From: Absidia repens
Lineage: Eukaryota; Mucoromycota; Mucoromycetes; Mucorales; Cunninghamellaceae
Reading direction: 5' to 3'
Assembly (NCBI GenBank): GCA_002105175.1
Contig: MCGE01000011.1
Coordinates: forward strand, 558,001 to 622,000
Length of the DNA: 64,000 nt
In this document: piece after piece, positions 51,388 through 64,000 of the stretch
Position numbering within the stretch: the first letter of the stretch is position 1
Layout: the number at the start of each line of letters is the position of its first letter
Notes under the pieces: generated by a model
The model's input: the letters and a program-made list of their open reading frames with translations, nothing else
Database searches by the model: none
Told to the model about the DNA's origin: nothing
Program-made: the position numbers and the translations under genes

Positions 51388-53270
51388 ATGAACAACACCA
51401 AGACTTCTCAGCAACCTTACATGAAAACTGCCACACTGCTCACAGCCGGTGCAACCTTGTTACTGTCAGCCTTGGCGGTAAAATATCCTAATCGTCCTAT
51501 ATTTACAGAAGATCGTGAAGATATTCCATCAATCTGTGCCCATCCATTAGTCGGTATCACCCCTACTCTTTTATTGGCCAAGGACATCTTTCACCAGTAT
51601 TTATTTGACTTGTTTGAAAAAGTTAACGTCATGACACTGTAAGTGAAGCCACTTCCATTTCAGGATATTAACATTTATTATTACTTATTACTATTGTAGT
51701 ACTGGTATTGGTCTTGGTATGCCTCGATCTATCATGACTATTGATCCACGTAACGTCGACTATATTTTGAAAGGTAATTATAGTACTGAATATAATTATC
51801 TTGGGCTCAATTTAGTTGAGTGGTTAAATTCTTTTTCAATTTAGATAACTTCGAAAACTATGTCAAGGGAGCAATGCTGAACGATGCTGCGGGCGACCTT
51901 TTGGGACATGGTATTTTTAATGCAAACGGGGAAGCCTGGAAATATCAAAGAAAAACGGCGGCCTCTATTTTTAACACCAAAAAAATTAGCGACCAATTTA
52001 CAACGTAAGTTGGTACACACTGAGAAAGTGAATAGTGGTTTTAATTTTATTTTATTTTTTTACCGCTAGGGTGTTTTTGACGCAACTCCAGCATATGAAT
52101 TATCACATCTTTGACACTGCGGCTGACAACGGTCAGCCTCTTGACTTCCATGATACTATGCTCAGGTTTACATTGAATTATTTTATGGAGTAAGTCTGAA
52201 ATAATGGCAAAAACAAGGGGTATCTTCGATTGACAATATAGCTTTTCCCCATCCCTTTCCTCCTTTAGAATTGGTTTTGGTGTTGAATTAAACGCATTGT
52301 CCAGTGGCAACAACTTACCTTTTATCCGGTCCTTTGATATCTGTCAAGCCAATGTGTTTCAACGCTTTGCTAATCCTGCCTTTCAGTGGACCGAAACATT
52401 GAGTGCATGGTTTATGCCGTGGAAAACAACAATTGCGCAACATTTGGACATCATCGATGATTTTGCTTATGGTGTAATTGAAGATCGTCAACGAGGACTG
52501 AATCACGGCGAAGAACGGAATGATTTATTATCGAAATTCATGGAGACCACCAATGAACATGGACAAAAGCTCAGCAAAGAGGAACTTCGTGATGTCGTCC
52601 TGAATTTTGTGATCGCGGGAAGAGACACTACGGCACAAACCATATCTTGGATGGTTTACTCACTCTTGACTAATCCTCTTGTGCAAAGCAAATTGATGGC
52701 GGAAATCAAGGCACACATTACTGACGAATTGTACGAGAACCCAGTGACCATGTATGAAACCATCCACAAAATGAAGTATGCCCATGCCGTGTAAGTTTGT
52801 TTCTCCTAAAAAAATAAATAAAAATAAACTGAACATACGCAACATAAATCATATTAACGTTTTTCTCTTTTACCCATATCCACTTTCTAACAATATTAGA
52901 TTCTATGAAACCTTAAGACTATATCCTGGCGTTCCGGCCAATCAAAAATATGCTCTGAATGATGACATCTGGCCTGATGGAACTGTAATAAAGAAAAATG
53001 ACTACGTGCTTTGGAGTGCCTATGGTCAAGGTAGATCAAGAAAAATATGGGGTAGTGATGCGAAGGACTTCAAACCTGAACGTTGGTTTACTGCTGAAGG
53101 TGACTTGCGACGGGAATCGCCTGGGAAATGGCCCGCCTTCAATGCTGGACGTAAGTAATACTTATTCCATATGAATACTCAATACACTGAAAAACATATG
53201 CCATCCCCCATCTTTTTTTAAATTGTAGCTCGGACATGCATAGGTAAAACCATATGAACACATGCCTGCC

Positions 53271-53301
<31 letters not shown>

Positions 53302-53504
53302 GTAATTTTATTATTCACTTGACCATTTACTTATTAAATCTTCACAGGGCAAAACTTGCGACACTGGAAGCTTTGGTGGCTGTCGTTACTCTACTTAGAA
53401 AATACGAATTGACATTGGTTCCAAATCAAGAAATCACTTACCGTGTGTCTACGACGCTACCTATGAAGAATGGAATGAATGTTTATGTGAAAACTCGAAC
53501 ATGA
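51388..53504 (+). CDS. Cytochrome P450 monooxygenase (fatty-acid hydroxylase-like, CYP52/CYP86 style); one frame break near the 3' end
   Basis: Eight exons: 51388-51638, 51700-51773, 51845-52004, 52070-52189, 52269-52790, 52900-53150, 53229-53243 and 53348-53504; about 517 residues if the frame is followed. An N-terminal membrane anchor (ATLLTAGATLLLSALAV) places it in the ER. Core motifs are IFNANGEAWKYQRK in helix C, AGRDTTAQT in helix I, ETLRLYP (ExxR), FKPERWF, and the haem loop FNAGPRTCIG. The cysteine of that loop is encoded in a 15-nt exon. After the last junction the frame needs one extra A in the A4 run 53351-53354 to give IGQKLATLEALVAVVTLL and PNQEITYRVSTTLPMKNG; as written it shifts. 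The substrate is unknown; omega-hydroxylation of fatty acids is the likely family role. Confidence 0.9.
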
Positions 53505-53654
53505 TCTGGATCCCTACCACACTACCTTATTTTGACATACCCTCCAATTAGATTATATCTTTTATTTTACTGCTCCTTTATCTTTGATGCACTAGTATTA
53601 TCACTGTTACAATTTATTCGTTATAATAAAACAAAAGACCAAAAATCACATTTT
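53505..53654. other. P450 3' UTR
   Basis: T-rich 3' flank with AATAAAA at about 53624; the repeat copy starts directly after. Confidence 0.45.
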
Positions 53655-54310
53655 AAAGCCCGCACACGTGAATTTTCTATTTACACCCAACTTTGATTTT
53701 TCCTTTCTCATTCTTTTTCTTTTCCTTCTTTTTTTTTTTTTCAACACTATAACTTCTTTGAAGTCATGATGGGCATAGATTTGTGTTAGGACTAGTTTAG
53801 AAGGGGGTTTCAGCTCAGGGATTACAAGATGCACGGGGAAACCCTTTCATTTTGGATTCAGGATCGACAACCACCATTAGTTAGCTTTTTGGGATTATCA
53901 TTAGCTTAGCTAGTTTAGTTTGCCCATGGTTTGAGTCTATATCTCAATAAAGTTTATCTCTTTTTTACATTCTTCAATGAAAAATGTCCATTATTCATTT
54001 CATTCTTGTGTACTAGATTCCTTTCTCACTACCATTACCCCTTGTGATTGGAATTGGTGTTGATCGTTATTGTGCTTTAATAAAGGATGTTTCTTTTGAC
54101 TTCTTGTTTCTTGCATAGTATATTACGTCCCGTTTTAAACTAATCCATTTACAACAATGTTGACCATTATTAGATCTTCAAATATCATCACTCATGCTAC
54201 CCCCTTCGTTTCCCATGTTACAATGAATTCTGCCCTTTTAGTTTAGTGTTTAGCAATACGCTTCAAATAAAATATACTTTTTTTATCAACCATCCTCTGA
54301 CCCATCTAAT
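53655..54310 (+). repeat. Dispersed non-coding repeat, copy D
   Basis: Carries CACACGTG (53663-53670), preceded by ATTTTAAAGCCCG. A pyrimidine-rich tract and the TAGTTTAGAAG box (53793-53803) come next, then GGGATTACAAGATGCA, GGGGAAACCCTTTCATTTTGG and TTAGCTTTTTGGGA. AATAAA at 53946-53951 lies 153 bp after the box, followed by CTCTTTTTT. The downstream part matches copy C up to CTCTGACCCATC near 54305, including a second AATAAA near 54080. Confidence 0.8.
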
Positions 54311-54802
54311 AGTATATACCTATTACCAACACCATGAGTGATATCATATTCTATACGCATACACATTTCATTGCATTTTCACTATTCATGATATATTCGC
54401 CCACTTTTAAGTAAGAAGTCCAAAATTAACACCCAGAAAAAGAATGGACCCTTTACTGTATCATTTCCTGTTCCATCCCATTACCATATAATTAAATACC
54501 AATATCAATAAAATATGTCAATTTTTTTTTTATTATATAAGGTAGGTTTATTAAATCAATATCAACATAACTAGACTAGTGATAAAATACTAAGCAAATG
54601 CTTGATAGGGAGATTAATGAGGTAAGGGAAATGTAACGTGTATGGAATAATATGGCACGTGGAGATAAAAACAACAGGGAAAAGTGAAGGAATAGGCCTT
54701 GAATAACCGGATAAAACTACACAATTCAAGAGCTTTGTGGTTTGATCCTAATGCAGCAAATATAAAGTCAGTTATTGTTTCAATGGGGTCAATCCTAAAT
54801 TC
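54311..54802. other. Intergenic region downstream of the acyl-CoA synthetase
   Basis: AT-rich; contains possible poly(A) signals for the minus-strand acyl-CoA synthetase. No gene was recognised. Confidence 0.45.
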
Positions 54803-57716
<2,914 letters not shown>

Positions 57717-58393
57717 TGTTGTGAGATTCTTGTGTTTAAAATATGATGTCTTTGTAACGATGTTTCTGGTTTTCAGCAGGTAGCCAAATCCCAAAAAGAT
57801 GAATCGAGAAAAAAGTAAAAAGAAAGAAAAAAAAAAAAATCCACGTTTCTAAATTTATGGATTTGTTTAAATTGAAACAGCGAAATACTGCTCTTGTTGG
57901 CGTAGGGGACATTTTTGGGTTAATTGTACCACATAACGCCTTTCTCGTATGTTAATAGCATATGATTGTGAGTAGTAAAAAGAATAAAAAAATACTTCCC
58001 TTGGTTAAATTTACTTCAAAAGGAGAGTTGATTAACATATATCCCTGTAGTTCCAAGTTCGATTTCATTCAGCAAATTTCTTAGTTACTGCCCCTGGAAA
58101 ATTCAATTCCCCTTGCAATTTCAAGAACCAGGATTTCAAACTGTCTCCCAAAAAACCAAGGAATTACTTTACTGTTTTGACTAGGTTTGTAGTATCTAAC
58201 TGCAAAAGCCATGGGCCAACCACCAGATTTACTAGTCTGCGGAACCACCAAGTTCGCCGTAACGGTAATTTGATTGGCCAATTTTTGGGTCCCTTCGGAG
58301 CTCTTTTTTTTTTTTTACATTTTTTCTTTCGCTTCGCCTGTTCTATTCTAACCGTCTCTTATTCTGTTCTTGTTACTGGATCTTTTTACTTCC
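57717..58393. promoter_or_regulatory. Divergent promoter region of the acyl-CoA synthetase and MED5
   Basis: A 677-bp spacer between two divergent starts. It contains ATTCAATTCC (58101-58110) and GGATTTCAAA (58131-58140), versions of the motif seen upstream of other genes in the window. The MED5 side ends in a T-rich leader. No TATA box is obvious, and no open frame of interest. Confidence 0.5.
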
Positions 58394-61300
58394 ATGACCT
58401 CACTTGTACTGGAGAAAGTACTTCGCTATGCCTACTTCAATGGCTATACCTGTACTCAAGTATGTTGATATTATGACCATTTTTTGTTCGAATAACAAGG
58501 AACGTAGACTAACAAAATTCTTTGCATTCTTAGTGGGCTGATCCAGTCAAACAGTGTTTGCAACAAACCGAACAAGATTCAAGTCAAGACCTGTGTGGTA
58601 AGTGAAAAGAATATAATAAAGTAACGTATTATCTGATGAAATTGATTGCCGATACTTACTTCCCTCATAGATCTCTTGCTGAAGCATGTATTCTCAACAC
58701 CACGCGTACACAACCTTTTACTGGAATCATACTTGACCTACGCGCTAACTGGGGAGTCTCAAACAACAAAACAAGGGATAGTCATTGATGATTCGAAATC
58801 GCTTGTCAATGGAAAGCTGTTTTTGTCTCGACTACTTGCCCGGGATGTCCGTTTTGCAAACAATGGGGAATACAATCATCAGTGGTCCTGTATTTTGAAC
58901 CTATTACCCTCACTTTTAGTTGATGTGGATGGAGATCGGAAAGAGCACTTGACATGGGCACCCATCCTTTCTCAGCTTCTGGTCCTCTTGTCTCATATTG
59001 TGGCTGTAGGTATTTATCCTCAACGAAAATCAACAACAACCGCACAACATTTACGCTACAACGATCTGGACGAAAGCGATAATGACGACGACGTGGATGA
59101 TACAGTGAATCAACAAATTTTGACTGACAACATGACCGCATCTCAGCAGCAGAACTTCTCGTTGACGAATAACACAAACCAAATGGCCTTGGACTCTCAA
59201 ATGACATATGATCCTGATGCGACATTGGATATTGATGCTACTCAACCGGATCCTTTTGATGGTCTAGATGAACAGAAAATTACCAACGGTGGCGGTGATT
59301 CGATCCTGGGGGCATCATCTACGTCGGCAACCTCAGCAAACGGCGTTTTCCAAACACATCTTACTGAACAACAAAGGGACGTCTTATCAACATCAGCAGC
59401 AGCACAACAACAAACAAGTCAGGCAAGCTCACTTTATACCAATACTTGTCCAACATCGTCAACATTGTCTTCGACTAGAAACAATTTGGAATGGGATAAT
59501 GCTATCTCTGCTGCGATGATTATTATTGACCTGATAGAAAAGAAAGGGGCGAAGCGAATCATTGAAAAGTTTGAACAGGGACAAAAAGGACGCGAATTAG
59601 ACGATAGCAATGACCAGACATTGGAAACAATCGGTAAACAAGGAAATTTATAAGTGCAAAGAAGTGATATTTTTATTGAATTTCATGTTGAATTGTTTTT
59701 TAGATCCCTGGGCGACATGTCATGGAATTCTTGTGCCTGGCGATCAAAAACCATCATCAGCCGCACCAGCAACATCATCATCAACACCAAACGCCCACAA
59801 TGTGTATATCCAAAAATTACTACTTCTGGTGGAACGACTGACGGACAGGGATTTAGAACGACGTTTGGCGGTGCATATGAAATACCACGAATTGGAAGAC
59901 GAAGGAACTGCAAGAGCAATGCCAAGTGCTGGACTTATGGGACTGGTATATCACATGGTGCAAATTCGACCGGTCTTAGATGATGAGGATTTGGTCAATC
60001 GGTTGGTCAAATTGCAGGCAATTAAGGTAGGAGAACAACATGAACTAAAAAAAAAAAAAAAGGAGCCCCCCCAAAAAAGAATACTCACTTTAATATTTAA
60101 TAGGGATCCTTCGATGAATCATTTTATCTGGAATTATGGTTTGCTGCTTTGACTGGATTACGGGAAGCCTCATTTAATACTAGTTGCCAAAACAACATGA
60201 CTCCGAGAAACACAACCGATACAGAAAAACTGGATGACAGCGGATCTAGCACTTGCAATACAACAGTCGCGACAAATCGTTTACTATGGAAGAACTTGGT
60301 GCTGGTCAAAGTAAAAAAAAAAAAAAAAAAAGAGAGAGATAGGCAGACTGGGAATCAATACTCATACCGTTTTTTATAGTTACCCCATTTAATTAACCTA
60401 CTTCAAAAACGCAAAGAGAAGGAAGAATTGGCCAACTATAGTCTTAAACGTGATGCGCACCAGGAACCATCATCAGAAAAGGCGGTTGAAGTAAGTTTTA
60501 CTATAATAACTACAATGAAAATATACAAACTCATCTTTTTTAAAATAATCGTAGTCGAATGCAATAGAATCGTCTCTTATGGAATTGAAGACATTTACTG
60601 GGCTTCTGAATGCATGTAGTCCACCAGCCTGTTGTTCGGAGTTTTATGTGCCTTCTTCAAAATCATCAAATCTTGTCAACCAGTTTGCCTTTGGAGGTGG
60701 GAATGGTGGTCAACAACAACTTTCTTCGGCTATGGAGGACGATGACGACGATAGTATGATGCATATGATTAATGACATGAGCTATGCTGCACCGACCGAC
60801 TTCAATACACCAACCTTTATTAAGGCAATCCGATCCATCAGTACCGACGACATATTCACCTGCATTATTCACAGCTGTCAACCATACAAGTTCCTGCGCC
60901 ACAGCAAATTAGATATGTTATTGAATAAGACTGGAGCCAATGGAACCAATGCAACTACGAATACCAGCAATCCCATCAAATCCGAACAATATGACAACAC
61001 AGATGATACCGATATTTTGACTGGTAATGGACTGAAGCAGGAAAATGGCTATCCTTCTTCTTTATTCGATGACGACCATAAAATGACAGAAGCGGATGAC
61101 CCTAATCAACATGATGACAAAGGTGAAAAGCCTGACAATTTAGCCCAGATAGAACAAGTAAGTGGTTAAGAATAATATGAAGCTCATTATTGACCAATTA
61201 CTAACTTCCTCTCTCTCTCTCCATCTCTTTCACATCACACAGAATATAGTTGAACGTATGAATGCAATCCAGGCGAATTTAACGCGGGCATCCATATCTG

Positions 61301-63398
61301 AATTGATTCACATTGGACTCGTATCTCTGATTTGTTGGCAAAAAATAGTGGATTTTATACTAAAGGTCAGTCAACCAACCCCCTCCTCCGAAGAACAAGC
61401 AAAAGTAGAATTGGCCTGTACTGACTTTTTTTTTTTTTTTTTTTTTTTGATTCGCTTGAAATAGTTACTCCAAGAAAAAGCGCAAGCTGGTGATGTGCGG
61501 TCTTTGTCTCGAATTTGCGATGCATTGGATGATTGTCCGTCTGCTATTGATCTGATCCTTCAATTATATCATCCTAGCGTTTTGCTTAGTCCTCTAGAAA
61601 GCATCTGTAACGAATGGAACCCCTCTGAAGATTATATGGATATGGATGACGGTGCTAGCGGCAGCAATGAGAACGAAGAAGATGATGATGACGATATGGA
61701 TGGCATTCAGAATTGGTATTTCAAATTTGGCAAAATTTGGACTTTTGTTCTTGTGGTGGGAAACAAATTTGATGTAAGTGTGAAAAACAATTCATTAGAC
61801 ACCCTTTTTTGTTCATTTGCTGACATTCCTCACTCCCTTATTTATTACTAGATTGCTCGGAACATCGATGCTGTTTTCAAGAATAAAACTGGGTTGTGCT
61901 CTCAATTTTTCATCACTGGTCCCGTCGTATATGGTGCACATGCTCATGATCAAGAGGTGGAAGATCTTGTTGGTCGCTGGCTATCAGCTATGGGTGGCGA
62001 TGGTATTTCGGATGATCTCCTTAGGTAAATAATTAAAAAAAAGTGGATTAATGTGATATCTTCCCCCTCTGTTTTTTTTTTTCACTAAAGATCCAATAAT
62101 CCCTCCCCTTAGAACAACCAAATTACAGTTATTATTACGGGCAACACCTACAATTATTGATCGACTACTGTGTATTTATGACTCTGGACGTATTGATATG
62201 GAAACGTTTACAGGGGTCCTTTCCTACTTCCGCAGACGATTCTTGCGATTCGTGCTTGTCAATGGGGTGACTGACGTACTTTGTGATGAACTCCTTAGCC
62301 GTAATGCATCAACAGCTCTGACATGCATGTCTCACTTGTTCCTCAATCAATCTCTTCCTGACACACTGATTGGATTATGTGGCAATGCAATACTTGGCTC
62401 CTTACGAGCGTGGATGGAATGTCAGCGCCAATACCGTAAATTGCTAGTCAACAAAAACAGAAACAATATATCCGACATGCAACAGCAACATCAAATACCA
62501 AATGAAGACGACAACCAAGCAAATTTCCTTGAACAATTCTTTATCAGCAAACTTGACTTAGATGAGGAACAGCACTTATCAGTTCCGGAAACGATCTCAA
62601 GTGGGATTACTCGGCGCACATTGTTCGAAAAGGCCAGGGAAATGTTCCGGTATATTGTGAAAAGTGGACGGTCTATGTACATGAATGATGTGGACAAGGA
62701 TGCGAAAACTCTGTGGGAACCGGTGGCCAACAGTAAACCTCCAAAGCAAGTTGTCACCCATTATTTAGATTTGATCATGTTTCAAGCCGCTTTGAAAATG
62801 GGCGGTGCTCATTGGTTTATTGGAATGATTGTGGATGAAGTCCTAGAGGCTGGTAAAAGCGGCGGAGCCGTGCGTGCAGGTAAGAAATCATAATGTATAG
62901 GGAAATTAACGAAATGAATAAATTATTCAACCATCATGTCTTTTTTTTTTCTTTGTAGCGGAACTTGGCTCTTGCTTGTTGACTACCCCATTAACTTGCA
63001 ACGCTCATGGTGACAGTGCATGCTTAGTGATGTTTCGATGCTTATTACAGGATGTAATTCCTTCATCCATCAATTACTGCTCTACCAGAAACACCTCCTT
63101 TTTCCAAGGTCAGACTCTTGGCGTTTTTACTAGCGATTGTCTTGTATTGATGTATCATAAAGCAGGCGATTTGGTTGATGAATTGGGTGAAAAGTTTTTT
63201 GAAGCCTTGGTGATTGATCGGGTGCGTGGTGGCGATGTGTCGTCTCTTCAAATGGTGCCTCAGTCAAGCGAGGATGGGACTAGATTTGCTCTTTGGAATG
63301 AAGAAGTCGTCGGTAGTCCTGTATGGCGTGGGTTTGTCAAGGGACTGATGAGCAATCCATTTATCAAGGAAATGTGGCCTGGTGCTTATGCCTCATGA
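58394..63398 (+). CDS. MED5: Probable Mediator complex subunit 5 (MED5/Nut1-like)
   Basis: Twelve exons: 58394-58459, 58534-58597, 58671-59633, 59704-60026, 60104-60310, 60380-60490, 60555-61157, 61243-61365, 61465-61773, 61852-62024, 62113-62879 and 62959-63398; every junction keeps frame, for 1382 residues. The protein is mostly alpha-helical with no signal peptide or membrane segment, and it has acidic, Gln- and Asn-rich inserts (about residues 160-320 and 660-750). Blocks such as LLLKHVFSTPRVHNLLLES, SYFRRRFLRFVLVNGVTDVL and HWFIGMIVDEVLEAG recall fungal Med5 from memory of overall size and layout, not from a diagnostic motif. Med5 is a tail-module Mediator subunit bridging activators and RNA polymerase II. 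Another large helical nuclear protein remains possible. Introns 4, 5 and 8 carry A or T tracts. Confidence 0.6.
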
Positions 63399-63689
63399 TA
63401 TAGCGATAGTTTTCCCTTTTTATTATTGAATTTTATTAGCTATTTGTTAGTTAGATAATTGTTGTTTATCTGCTCAATAAAAAAAAAAAAATTTCAACTG
63501 TCTCTTTACTTCATTGTTTGTCTCTTTCTTCCATGCTTCTTTTTTATGATACTATATGAACCCATGATGACGATATAAATAGGAAAACGGAATCATATTG
63601 TTATTATGCATTATTATGGGAAATATTGCTATTCTGATGCTATCTATATCAAGATATCGTTCTGAAGTCCAACAAGATACCACAAAAAC
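63399..63689. other. MED5 3' flank
   Basis: 3' UTR with AATAAA at about 63475 within an A run; nothing else was recognised before the repeat. Confidence 0.45.
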
Positions 63690-63950
63690 ATTTCAAAATC
63701 CGACCACGTGGATTTTTATTCAATTCCCTTGGCGCTCTCTTCCTTTTTTTCACATCTTTTTACCTTTAACATTGTAGCCTGGGTTACGATAATTATAGAT
63801 TAGTGTTAGGAATAGTTTAGAAGCGTTTTCAGCTCAGGGATTACAAGTTGTATTAGAAATCCCTTTCATTTTCGATTCAGGATCTGCAACAGCCATAGTC
63901 TGTATCTATATCTGAATAAAATATATGTCTCTTTTTTTTTTTTTTTTTTT
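63690..63950 (+). repeat. Dispersed non-coding repeat, copy E (shortened)
   Basis: Carries the module TTTCAAAATCCGACCACGTG (63691-63710) and a pyrimidine tract. The TAGTTTAGAAG box is at 63813-63823, followed by CAGCTCAGGGATTACAAG and CCCTTTCATTTTCGATTCAG. AATAAA at 63915-63920 lies only 102 bp after the box, about 50 bp less than in the other copies, and is followed by a ~24-nt T tract. Similarity to the downstream half seen in copies C and D is lost after the T tract. Confidence 0.8.
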
Positions 63951-64000
63951 TTTTCTACTACGAGGGAGGCGGTTCTATATGGCACTGGTCGACAAAGAGA

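Overview
The window is a gene-dense piece of a fungal nuclear genome, most likely from Mucoromycota (Mucorales-type). Signs of this are about 90 short GT-AG introns, AT-rich intergenic DNA full of long poly(A)/poly(T) tracts, pyrimidine-rich leaders before start codons, and a typical fungal gene set. That set includes a UDP-glucose dehydrogenase, which fits the glucuronate-rich walls of this group. No species can be named from the sequence alone. No tRNA, rRNA, CRISPR array or viral gene was recognised.

Layout: a partial sphingolipid C4-hydroxylase (SUR2-like, -) at the left edge; a STE20/PAK-type kinase (+, 2.3-4.2 kb); a doubtful small gene (4.4-4.7 kb); a PTR2 peptide transporter (+, 6.7-8.9 kb); a 3.9 kb gap with a dispersed repeat; UDP-glucose 6-dehydrogenase (+, 12.8-14.6 kb); a sphingoid base-phosphate phosphatase (LCB3-like, -, 15.4-17.6 kb); an unrecognised coiled-coil protein (+, 18.8-20.4 kb); a CSC1/DUF221 osmosensitive channel (+, 20.9-24.6 kb); a BUD14/Tea4-like SH3 plus RA polarity protein (+, 25.1-29.5 kb, two single-base frame breaks); a YAK1 DYRK kinase (+, 29.9-32.2 kb); NAD-dependent glutamate dehydrogenase GDH2 (+, 33.2-36.5 kb); acetylornithine aminotransferase ARG8 (-, 38.0-39.8 kb); the PC4/SUB1 coactivator (+, 42.0-42.8 kb); a decayed coding-like tract (43.0-44.1 kb); an anion:cation symporter MFS transporter (+, 44.5-46.6 kb); TAF3 of TFIID (+, 48.1-50.4 kb); a cytochrome P450 (+, 51.4-53.5 kb, one frame break); a long-chain acyl-CoA synthetase (-, 54.8-57.7 kb); and a probable Mediator subunit 5 (+, 58.4-63.4 kb).

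The genes do not form an operon or an obvious metabolic cluster. Loose themes are lipid metabolism (SUR2, LCB3, acyl-CoA synthetase, P450), nitrogen metabolism (PTR2, GDH2, ARG8) and RNA polymerase II transcription (SUB1, TAF3, MED5).

The most interesting structures are: (1) two consecutive microexons of 8 and 7 nt in the acyl-CoA synthetase, next to a ~107 bp (AAT)n intronic microsatellite; (2) a dispersed family of non-coding elements with five copies in 64 kb, each carrying a CACGTG-like upstream module, a conserved body and an AATAAA plus T-run; (3) further microexons in PTR2 (9 nt) and the P450 (15 nt, carrying the haem cysteine); (4) a recurrent GGATTTGAAAT-type motif upstream of several genes and in the repeat family; (5) a GC-rich hairpin at 47.2 kb.
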